Assembly (NCBI RefSeq): GCF_002234675.1
Contig: NC_019866.2
Coordinates: forward strand, 12,987,261 to 13,051,260
Length of the DNA: 64,000 bases
Direction of reading: 5' to 3'
Source: Oryzias latipes
Lineage: Eukaryota; Chordata; Actinopteri; Beloniformes; Adrianichthyidae
Position numbers and translations under genes: made by a program. This document shows, in pieces, positions 33,701 to 43,559 of the stretch (positions are counted from its first letter, which is position 1; each line of letters begins with the position of its first letter). The notes under the pieces are model-generated. The model saw nothing but the letters and a program-made list of their open reading frames with translations. It made no database searches and was not told where the DNA came from.

Positions 33701-35724
33701 AGTGCAGGAATATTCTGTATTGAGAGTGATAACACAGATTTCCAATTGTAATAATCTCTGCAACATTCAATAGAACATTATTGAACATCACTAAAGTGCT
33801 TATTTGACCATTTCTATCTTGTAGCAAAGCTTTTTGGGATTCAATCTAACTAAGTTTTGTTTCCTTATATTTAAAAAAAAGACTTTCAATCAATATCTAC
33901 TGAAAATCCTGCAAAAGTACGTTCTTTACAATCATAAGGCATTTGACACGGTGAATCATGAGATTCTTTTGTCTAACTTTTCTATGGACTCAATTCAGTG
34001 GATAAAATCATATCCAGAATTCAGAAAACAGTGTGATTGTATTAACAGTGTCAAATCAACTCTCTTAGATGTCCCTGTTGGTCTACCACAGGGATCAATA
34101 CTTGGGCCTTTATTGTTTTCTATGTATATTAATGATCTGCCAAACACATGTGGTAATGTTGAATTTCAAATGTATGCTGATGATGCTGTCATATTCACTA
34201 GCGCAAAAAATATTCAAGAAGCAGCCTCTATTCTTACCTCAGCTCTGGTTCCTGTAAATGAATGGCTTTCTAAATCTTGCTTACTGTTAAATACAACTAA
34301 AACTGTTTGTATGATGTTCACTAAGCAACCAGTGGACATCAAGCATTCAGGTATATTTTTGGAAGAACGGGAACTAGAAATTCTATCTAAATTTAAGTAT
34401 CTTGGTGTGACACTTGATTCAACTCTGAGCTTCAAGAGCCATATTAAAAAAATTCACTTGGAGCTGCTAGAATGTTTTTGCATTCAATGATTCTATCACA
34501 TATTGAATACTGTATTACATGTTGGTCCTTGCCGGGTGTAAATACGAGCAAAACCATAGAATCACTTTATAAAACAATCACTTAAGGTCTTAGATAGAAA
34601 ACCAATGTCATTCCATGTTTGTAATATCTTGAAAAAGTACAAGTTGTTGAGCTTTGAGAATTTTAAAAATTTTAAATTCGCTTGTTTGATGTACAAGGTG
34701 TTACATGGACTTGCTCCGCCTCCCATGTCTGACTTTTTTTAAATAAGGTCTCACAGCGCTCTCAGGACTAGGGCCTCGTCTCGAGGGGACTGTGAGGTTC
34801 CACACAGAAAAACAGCCTTTGGACAAAACGCTCTTTCTGTAAAGGCCAGTAAACTCTTGAACAGTCTTCCATTGTACATAAGGGAGTGTCAATAATTACA
34901 GACCTTCAAAACACAGCTCAAGCAGTGGCTGAAAGCAAACCAGTCCTGTAACCACTGACTTTTAACTCTCATAATGTACCACTTTCTTGTGTTCTTATTG
35001 TATCTGTGACTGTGTCTTTTGTTTTGTCCTGTTTTATGTTTCCTGCCTAGGGACTAGGGATGCAAATTAGCATCATTGCTATAATCCAGCATGTTTACGC
35101 CTATAATCATTGTTTGGTAGATGTTCATTAATGTGCACTGTCCCTATTAAACAAAGCTTAAATAAAATAAAATCATTTTAAAATGTCCTGGCTTTCAAAC
35201 AACATTCGATTTATTGCCTATTAGTTGCAATGTTACAACCAACACTCTTATGGTTTTCTTTTGCCTTTCTTAGTTTTAATCCATTGGACACATGCAACAG
35301 GATATTTATTTACCTTGACATTAAGACAGAGACTGGACTCAAAAATGTCCAGGAAAAGACTTACCTTTCTTTGTTTGACAAAGCACAAAATAACTTAACA
35401 AAACGTAGAAGACAAAAATAACGTTACATTTTGATTTTCTAACCATTGTTCCAAGTTTGTTTCTTTATATCCAAGAACATGTCAACTGTGACATTGTTTT
35501 AGCTACGAAACCTCCAACTCGTAATGTCGGTCCGTAACATTTCATCATAAACTTTTGTGTTTGTATCATTAACTACTAGTGTATTTTTTTATTCCGAATT
35601 TTAGGATTTACAAAATTCAAAATGCTTAGCTAACTTGTTAGCTGCTATTCGATAGCGCATAACAATAAACTACATAGTACGAAAGACTTACGGTTATCGT
35701 CGGTTCAACGTCTACCTCCTCCAT
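27721..35724 (-). CDS. nup85: Nucleoporin Nup85 (19 coding exons)
   Basis: Scaffold nucleoporin of the Nup107-160 Y-complex, on both faces of the nuclear pore and on kinetochores. Its partner is Seh1. Exons on the minus strand: 35692-35724, 33624-33714, 33392-33548, 33128-33198, 32997-33040, 32348-32417, 32115-32236, 31908-32042, 31539-31661, 31056-31187, 30877-30983, 30713-30796, 30565-30630, 30319-30470, 30089-30206, 29037-29137, 28759-28910, 28025-28126, 27721-27819. Total 1959 bp, 652 residues (human 656). The alpha-helical ACE1 fold is supported by [77 protein letters not shown] and [20 protein letters not shown]. The intron after exon 5 starts with GC, not GT. A LINE lies in intron 1 and a hAT element in intron 15. 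Confidence 0.96.
28400..28530. repeat. Degenerate tandem repeat of a TTGAAACT-like unit
   Basis: Several imperfect copies of a 10-20 bp unit containing TTGAAACT or TCGAAACTGA lie in a NUP85 intron. The copies are too diverged for an exact count. Confidence 0.5.
29186..29836. mobile_element. Non-autonomous hAT element, 651 bp, in NUP85 intron
   Basis: A perfect 19-bp terminal inverted repeat, TAGGGGTGTAACGGTACAC, and a perfect 8-bp target duplication, CCAAACAG, at 29178-29185 and 29837-29844. No transposase frame is present. The interior keeps CGGTTCGGTACGG-type sequence near both ends (TTTCGGTACGG, CCGAACCGAA). The intact ends suggest a fairly recent insertion. Confidence 0.92.
33840..35170 (+). 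mobile_element. 5'-truncated LINE (CR1/L2/Rex1-like), antisense in NUP85 intron 1
   Basis: The frame at 33834-34490 encodes reverse-transcriptase blocks [33 protein letters not shown], the catalytic MYADDAVIF, then [16 protein letters not shown] and [18 protein letters not shown] shifted frame continues with [41 protein letters not shown] and [16 protein letters not shown], then [20 protein letters not shown]. The 3' end runs to TGTCCCTATTAAACAAA and an A-rich tail near 35165. No endonuclease is present and the frame is broken. Family assignment within the CR1/L2/Rex1 group is by pattern only. Confidence 0.85.
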
Positions 35725-36627
35725 CGGATGAAACTTTTTAGATCCTTTTAAATTTCAAACTATGAACTTTTTCACCTTAATCATGCCATTTAACACGTGC
35801 TATAATATAGCAACGCTTGCGCGCCTCTCTTTTTCTACGACTATCTCGCGCATGCGTCAAATGTAGGACTGTCCTACTTAATGCCTGTTTTGTTTTTTGT
35901 TTTTTTAAATTTGCAAGTACAGTACTTTCTTTTACTTTTAATCTACGTCAAGAAAACTGACATGACTGAAGCAAATAACACTATCTTTAGAATCGATATA
36001 CATTTAAAAGTCGAAGTAATTTTATTCCGAAAACGTGTAACATATTCTCAGAATCAGGAAGATACAATCGTATCATATTGTTAATATACATTAAAACGTT
36101 ATATAAGTTAGCTATCTTAGAAAATATATCGCCATATCGGTAAATGTTGTCGTTTAGTCGGTGCCTGTTTTTTATTGTAACAAAAAAAGAAAGAAAAACC
36201 AAGATGGCCACTGGGCTATAATGAGGGGTTAAAATAAGGAGAGTACTAATATATCACGCTGTACATCTAATACCGATCATATGGGCGCTTTATGAAACGT
36301 GCAGCACTGATACTAGTCTTCGGCGTGACGATGAACAGATTTCCTTCGTATATAATAGACCTAAACCAAAAACAAAAGGGAAAAATTCTGCCGTGCGCGT
36401 GCATGTGAAGCCGAGTATCTCTGTAACGCGCAGGCGGTAGTCTCCCGCCCATAACTAGACTGCGCTTTAGTCCACGTGACTTCATGCGGCCAATTAAATC
36501 CTTGTTCAGTGAACGCGCATTGACACATGCCCGCGCACGTTTCCCCGAATAATTTAAACGGGAACGAGTACGTGCGCGCACTCATATTCTTTGTGTGGTA
36601 GCATAGAGAAGCGCCAAAAGAGTGACG
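35725..36627. promoter_or_regulatory. Divergent promoter region NUP85 / SUMO2
   Basis: 903 bp between divergent start codons. CpG-bearing patches occur at 35815-35860 and 36390-36600. An NRF1-like palindrome CGCGCATGCGTC lies at 35847-35858, overlapping TCTCGCG at 35844-35850, close to the NUP85 side. The SUMO2 side has several GCGCGC/CGTGCGCG runs. No TATA box is evident. I infer two start regions rather than one shared core. Confidence 0.55.
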
Positions 36628-39600
36628 ATGGCTGATGAAAAACCAAAGGTAAGTGACCCCATTGTCAATTACGATGCTATTACAAATTAACTGGATCGCC
36701 GATCTTAAAGGTGAATTTACATTCCCGCGTGTGCTGTTCGTATTTTTTTAAATAAAAAAGTTAAGTGATAAGATTCAACTGTACCTACTTTGATGGACCG
36801 GAAGGTATGTGAGCGCGCATGGACTGGCGCGCACGTCGCTTTTAGGCTGATTACATCCCGCCAACCAGCTGGTGTCGTTCTCTATAAATCTTGCGGTTTT
36901 CTTGCGTTGTGTTTGTGTGGTAATTAAGTTGTCTGTGTTTTGTAATGACGCACCAGAATGGAAAAAATAAACAAGAAAACGAACTGTTTGTATTTAGTCT
37001 CTAGACTAAACTGTTCTAGTCAGTCTGCAACACTTTGGCTTGACTCGTTGAAGAAAACGGGTTATAACAACTGGATACCAAAAATAAAATATTCAAATAC
37101 TTGAAACTAATATTTAACAATGAATACGTGTTTTTTAGCATCTGTTTTTCATACGGCCTACAATTATGTTTCTATCCCTGGTAATTCTGGTATTTTATCT
37201 TTTTATTTTTCCACTCTGACAAACATAAAGAACTATAGAACAAACAATCTGCATGATAAACATTGCAACCCACTTGCCTCACAAAACGAACCTTTTTTGT
37301 AAATAAATAAATTAAATTAACTTTTTTCTGGTACAACAGAATGGTTAAATCCAGGTACATAGGTGTGACTTGTTGTGTGTCTTGGATCGTGTTTCCTTAA
37401 GTTAAAGGTCTTCTTAATTGGAGGACAGGTCTTCTTAATTTTTTTTCTTAGTCTCTAAATTTTGAATGTTGAACCCCAAGAAAAATGGTTCCTATCAATA
37501 GGTGTGTTAATGGTCAGAAAAGCTCTGAGCATTGAAACAAAGAAAGAAACCATCGAGCTGCACCTGACGTTCAAGGTGCGTCCTGCCGAACTGTATGACC
37601 ACGGGGGAACAGCAACGAGGTCAGAAAACTATTCAGAGATGAAGATGAGAGGCAGACGGAGGCAGAGCTCATCTGCGAGAAAGTCAGGGTATGAAGAAAT
37701 AAAGAAGTACAAATGCAGAAGGAGCTAAAACAGAAGAAGAAGAATCCAAGGCTGTTTGAGTGGCCTTGCACGGAGAGGTAGCTAGGACCGACAAAGCTGC
37801 TGCTGAGAGGTTTGCAGGAGAATTTCAGGTGTTAGTTTGGGAAGAAGGCCACAGCCCTCATCAGCTTTTCAACTGAAGCAAAAATGGCCTCTTCTGGAAG
37901 AAGTGACCCAACTTGCATCACCAAGGAGGAGAAAAGACCTCCTGGACACAAACCCATTAAGGAAAAACAGAAGGGGATGACTCTCCTCAGAAGATGAGAA
38001 GAGCAAAAGGTCAATTCCTTCCATCACCATCAAGAACACACTTAAGAAGTAGGACCAAGACGTCCATTCAGTGGCACCCCAACCAAACTGAAGTCTACAG
38101 ACTAGTGAATTTGTTGAAGGTCATGGTCATTTCAGGAACATACTCAAAAATGGAGGAGAAACAGACTTTGGCTAAGTTCTTCCAGCCAGGGTGACTAAGA
38201 AACTTCAACCTGTTGAAGCTAAAGAACAGACCTATTCTCCACTCAATATTAGGCCACTCAAGGAGAGTCCGTCTCACCTGTCGGCGCTCTTTTGATGGAG
38301 CTGGAAATTTTATTTCCCTACATTATTCCTCTTTTTTGTGGCGATGTTGCACACATTGCCAGATTTCACATCGACTTTGGAAAATCATGTCATCCGTTCT
38401 ACAAATTTAAAGAAAAATAGTATTAAAAAAAAGAATATTCAAGAAAGAAAAACCAGAAGAAACCAAACCAAATGGGGGCAAACATGCTTTATCTTCTTAA
38501 TGCCTGCTGCACCACCTTTATGGTTTTATTTACACGTGTTTGTGGTTTTCATGGGAACCTGCCACCAACAAGTAAGTGGGCGATTATGATCCCACATGCG
38601 ATGTAGTTTTGGTGCGACTGGCTGCTGTTGCCATAGTGGTCCTGCCCAGAGGACGGTCTGTACCATTTATCACAACCAGAGGCTCTGGCCTGCATTGTGT
38701 AACAGAGGAAAAAACAAACATGCCCAGGTTTGCCATCACACTGGCGTCCAGTCTGTTTGTTTTCAATAACCTAACCAGGAGATGGGGATGATTGGCGGCT
38801 TTTAAGCACTGTACCGAGCCTTGCACCGAAGGGTAACAGTCTTCATCTGAATGACACGGCACACAACTGTCTGGATTTGGCCTTTTCCCCCAGAAAATCA
38901 ATTGTTCGCTGCAAACAGGCTTCGTTACGTGATGTTAATTTGTTTTGCGAGGCATGCAGGCATCCAAGGCAGATAGTTTTTTGTGTGTGGGGTATTTGTT
39001 ATGCAAGGAACCACTGTTATTTGTGTCTAAAATGACCTGTCCTGTTTGTTGTTTCTTAAACCGTTACAATATTTATTTATTTATTTCTTTATTTATTTAT
39101 TTCTTTTTGTAGGAAGGAGTGAAGACTGAAAATAACGAACACATAAATCTAAAGGTAGCAGGTCAGGATGGATCTGTCGTGCAGTTCAAGATCAAAAGAC
39201 ACACACCGCTCATCAAACTTATGAAGGCATATTGTGAGAGACAGGTAAGTATAATCCCCTATTAGACAACAAACACACAAAACGGTGGCGATTCAGGAAA
39301 ACTATCATAATCACAACGCTTATACAAAAAGTAAAGGTTCGTTAAAAAGTAGTTAGATCATTTAAACTTTGTATTACCCAAGGAATATGTTTTTATATCC
39401 CTATATAAGCAAAAGTATTGTGGAAAAAAAAACAACAACTTATGATCGCTTAGATACAAATGGGTTTTAAAATTAGGAAGTCTGTGAATTTAAAGCAGGT
39501 CAGGTATTTATTTATAATAAATATTAATTTGATGATGCATTCTACATTTTTATTATCTTATGTGAGACTTTTGTTACTTTCTTTTATACTATGTTATATA

Positions 39601-42530
39601 TGTGTGTGTTTCATTGAATTATTAATTGAGTTATAAAAAAGTTAGAGCTAACTGAACCCAAATATAAAATATTGCTCGTAGCTCTTGTATTGGCTTGTAA
39701 ACGCCGCAGCAGTTTTTTTTTTTTGCTTTGTTTTTTTTGAACGGGTTCATAAACGCTGTTGTTTTTCAGGATTATAACTCGATTACCATGAAATGTTTAC
39801 ATCTTTTCACATCTTTCTAAATAATAACAAAAAACTCCTTATCTTATCCCTTTAGGATCTGGGATTCTCTCTACTCACTGAAAATGTAACCTATAAGTTA
39901 AATGAGGTTCTAATAGTTGAAAGCCTGAATTATTGTTTAATCTACAGCTTGATTTTCTCTGTATGACACAGCATGTGTGTGTTTGTCAGTGTAATGTGAA
40001 TCAACTCTGACCTGTTGTAGGAAAACAGTCTTTCCTTCAGTGTCTCACGTCTGTGCTAATAATACATAACATGTGACATTATACATATTAATTAGTATAT
40101 TAACTATGAATAAATACATTTATTACATGTATTGTTTTTTTTAATAGAACCACACAATTTTTGCTTTTTTTATGTATATGAACAGGAAATGTGTTCCAGT
40201 CACTCTAACGGAAAGCAGGCCTTTTGCTACAAATTAATAAGTATTGTCTTTGCAGGGACTTTCAATGAGGCAAATAAGGTTCAGATTCGACGGACAGCCA
40301 ATAAATGAGACAGACACACCTGCACAGGTAGGACTGATGATATGCAAAACCTGCTGCCAGTGGAGTTTATCCCAAAAACGTGTTATAACAAAAATCCTTT
40401 ATATGGGTGGATGAAGATAAAAGTAATGGATAGGTAGATAAATAGCTTGTTGAGTAGATTTGTAGGCTAGCTAGCTATATCTATCTATTTATGCTAAATA
40501 CTTGCAACATAAATTAGGCAAATCTTGATGAATTGGCTGAACAATATTTCTTTCATCTTTTTTAGCAGGGGTGTCCCGATGTGATCACGTAGTTTCAAAC
40601 TCGATTGGAATCCGATGTTGCGATCAGATCAGGACTCGGATATTTATTTTATCATTATTATATATTTCAATCTTAACTTTACAGATAAACACTTTACCAG
40701 ATGTCTTCAAATTCTGACCGGATCCCAACGTTTTACTGCCATAAAGTGCAGCAGACAATGAGGCTAGGAGGCGCTGAAAGACAGTTTGAGAAGGTTAGCA
40801 AGATATTCACAGATTTGGACCTTCAGGCTCAATAATTCTTAAATGAGCACTTTAAACTGACAGCGAGTGTCATTGTCTCAACTCAAACAACAACTTAGAA
40901 AGGCGTTTAAAAAGAAAAGGGATCGAGCTTTGGTTACTTTTTAATGAGAATTGCTCTCTCCGTGCTGCTGACAGAAAGTCGGCAGTGAAAGGTGAAAGCT
41001 CTGGGAAAAAGTTATTTAAAAATGAAAAAAAAAAAGAAATCCATTTAAAAAAAACTAAAACTGATAAATGGTTACATTGATATGAGCTATTCATAAATAT
41101 TTATGTTACAACAACAATTTTAAAAGACAGTCATCATTAATTTTAATGACTTTTTAATGCAAGTATGAATCACATAAGAACCAAAAATGTTCAATAATTC
41201 TGAGGATACTAAAGCTACAGTCACCAAACTTTCTCCCATGAATAATTATTTCCTATTTTTTACTAGTTTATAGTTAACTGTTCTTTGTAGTTGAAAGTTT
41301 TACGACTTTTGCTTGATTCTTTGAGTTATTTCACAGCGGCAAATTGTTTAAGTGTTAAATAATTAAAGAAAGTGAATAAAGTAAAAATCTGTGATAACCT
41401 GACTTCATTACATTTGATCATTTTTTATGTGTTACAATAATATCGGATCAGGCCTCGGTATCGGTACATACTCAAAATCAAATGACTCTGAATCGGATCG
41501 GGACTTCCTTAGTTTTTAGTTCTTGTTCCAAAGCTGGTCTGACTAAATCAATGCAGCCTCTAAATTAATGTATTAGGTTTAAAACATTCATGAGGTTCTT
41601 TTGTTGGGTTTGATCAATAAGCCATGAATCTCTGTAGAAATGAGCACATATGTTTTAGGCTTCTTTTGTTTAAGACCCATGATGTGATTCTGTTATTACC
41701 TATTTTCATTTTATTTCTTTTATTATTTTTCTCTTAGTAATGCAACCAGAACAAGATAACACTCACATTTTGGTTAAGAAACTCTTTGATTTCTAACGAA
41801 AACCAGGCCATTTACTTCTTTTATTTTTTGGTTTTTATTCCATTTTTTTATTTATTTTTTTTTTGCTTTCTGGGCTAGAACTTCACTGCAGTTTAGAGCA
41901 AACAGAAAACCCTCCGAATATTGAAGTGTAAATGAATAAACTTGTTGGCCATGCAGGTATTTCATATCCTCAAGCAGCAGCTTGCCGTGCTTGATGTCTT
42001 GATGCCAGATAATAGCGCTTCCATGGGAAACTTGTTCTGCCACAGGCAGAGAGGATTTATCATCTACATTCAGATGTCTGACGGAAACCTTTATCCACTT
42101 GTAGAGTTTGTTACGACGGCCAACGCACATGCACTGAATTAACTTCTATGATTGTATTATTGTAACCACACCATTGTTGTTTGAGGTTAAAGTGGTATTT
42201 TTGCTGTTCAAGGCAAATCTGTGTGCATGCTGTAGTCATAAAAACATCCCGCACTGTCATTTCTGATGCAGCTTTGGGGTTTGATATGCCCAGGGGGCAG
42301 AGTGTCAGCCCAAGGTCACATTCCACATGAATGGAACATGATGACATTTGCTTTTTTTTGCCCCCTTTATTGTAGAGAATTTCCCCTCTTATTTTAAAGA
42401 TTAGATGTATTTAAATGTCTGAAAGGTATGTCTGTATGTATGACACTTTGTCCCCTTTTATCAACAGTTGGAAATGGAAGATGAAGATACAATTGATGTG
42501 TTTCAACAGCAGACGGGGGGCCGGATTTAA
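36628..42530 (+). CDS. sumo2: Small ubiquitin-related modifier 2 (four coding exons)
   Basis: Ubiquitin-like protein conjugated to lysines through E1 SAE1/UBA2 and E2 UBC9. It forms stress-induced chains. Exons: 36628-36648, 39113-39244, 40256-40327, 42468-42530, total 288 bp, 95 residues, the same as human SUMO2. The start [20 protein letters not shown] carries the chain-forming VKTE consensus at Lys11. The beta-grasp core includes [39 protein letters not shown] and [18 protein letters not shown]. After the di-glycine the propeptide is Arg-Ile (human Val-Tyr), to be removed by SENP proteases. One core change from human is visible: TPLIKL in place of TPLSKL. The SUMO2 name rests on the NUP85 and JPT1 neighbours, since SUMO3/4 are nearly identical. 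Confidence 0.95.
37480..38010 (+). mobile_element. Tigger/pogo-type transposon relic in SUMO2 intron 1
   Basis: Translation in broken frames gives [16 protein letters not shown] (start of the CENP-B-like helix-turn-helix). It continues with [34 protein letters not shown] and [13 protein letters not shown]. These line up in order with the Tigger/pogo transposase: HTH, then the first DDE block, normally N-x-DETGLFWKKMP, then GHKP-K. The catalytic Asp of the DETG block is not preserved and stops interrupt the frame, so the copy is dead. Confidence 0.75.
38010..38990. other. SUMO2 intron 1, unassigned sequence
   Basis: The stretch after the Tigger relic contains moderately long frames on both strands (38584-38901 minus, 38576-38791 plus). 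I recognise no domain. It may be further transposon debris. Confidence 0.3.
40566..41511. mobile_element. hAT-like element, 946 bp, in SUMO2 intron 3
   Basis: The left end CAGGGGTGTCCCGATGTGAT and the right end ATCGGATCGGGACTTCCTTA form an imperfect inverted repeat (TCCCGAT/ATCGGGA exact). Flanks TTTTTTAG (40558-40565) and GTTTTTAG (41512-41519) match at 7 of 8 bases, a good hAT-size duplication. No transposase frame. The one mismatch and the worn ends suggest an older insertion than the 651-bp NUP85 element. Confidence 0.75.
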
Positions 42531-43127
42531 TCAGCCACACATGCTGCCAGCCTCCTCTTCAACTTCGCCAGCATGCCACGCCACCCAGCAGCTGGCTCTC
42601 TGCGACTCTCAGTTGTGCCGACAGAATTCCACGCAGAAGGTTTAATTTCTCTGCTACACAAAACTGCTGTATGATATTTTCATCATGGCCCCCGTTACTT
42701 CTCTGCCCGTGTACATAAACTACATCCAGATCACCTCCAGTTCTGGTCATTTATTCCGTAATCTAGTAACTAATAACCTCCTGTCCCAGTTTAAAAGGTT
42801 TATTGTAAAGATGCTGTCTGCTGGGGCTTGGATTTGAGCAAGTTGGACTCTCACGGTCCATTAAAAAAAGGAGAAAAAAAAGAAATCTGTTTTTAAGATA
42901 TACAAGTTGTTGGGTTGATTTCACTTAGTGAGCCATATACCTAGTTTATGGATGGAGCTTGGTTATAATTTACTTTTTCTTACCAACAGAAAATTTGGTT
43001 TTATACTTTTTATAGGGTATTGGATGTTTAGAAAACGAAAAGTGCTTTGTTAAGCTTCAAATTTGGAAACCAAAAGGATGTTTTAGTTCTACAAACTCCC
43101 ATATTGTCTATGAAAATTGTCTGTTTA

Positions 43128-43133
43128 AATAAA
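43128..43133 (+). terminator. sumo2: SUMO2 poly(A) signal
   Basis: AATAAA about 600 bp after the SUMO2 stop, followed by a T-rich run. It lies about 430 bp before the JPT1 start codon. Confidence 0.6.
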
Positions 43134-43324
43134 GTTATTGTCTTTTTTTTCAATATTTTTCTTTTTGTCTGTCATTAATTCTAGTTTGCTTATATTACTG
43201 GTTAAAATGGACAGAAAGGTCTTAGTTTTGACTGTCAATATTAAATGAACGATCTTCAGGGATGAAAGCTGTAGTCATTTATAAACATGGGGACTACCAC
43301 CAGCAAGATGTTCGACCTCTTGGG

Positions 43325-43559
43325 TTCTGTCCAATCAGAAAAGAGTTCTGTGATGTCCTGTCCAATCAGAGCGGACGATAGGCTGGTGGGCTGGTCCTTG
43401 TGGGCTGGCACCGCAGAACCAGCAGATCTGGGCTTCCCAACGCTTTTCCAGTTTCGGGTGGAGTCCGCAGCGCGGCGCATTTCTGAGCGCAGGGAGGATT
43501 TCTCCTTTTGTCATCCGTTTCACTGCTCCTTACAGCCGGGACGTCTGAAACCCCCAAAG
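43325..43559 (+). promoter_or_regulatory. jpt1: JPT1 promoter and 5' UTR with twin CCAAT boxes
   Basis: Two copies of CTGTCCAATCAGA lie upstream of JPT1, with CCAAT at 43331-43335 and 43362-43366, 31 bp apart and in the same orientation. Paired CCAATCAG boxes at about this spacing are the classic NF-Y promoter arrangement. They lie about 200 bp upstream of the start codon in an area richer in G+C than its surroundings. Transcription start is inferred to be between the boxes and 43559. Confidence 0.65.

Noticed and set aside
36267-36585. Overlapping minus-strand frames in the NUP85/SUMO2 spacer as a gene
   Set aside because: They fall in a CpG-bearing promoter region where stops are scarce. 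No domain and no codon pattern.
38584-38901. Minus-strand 105-codon frame in SUMO2 intron 1 as a nested gene
   Set aside because: No domain recognised and no promoter or splice support. More likely repeat debris.
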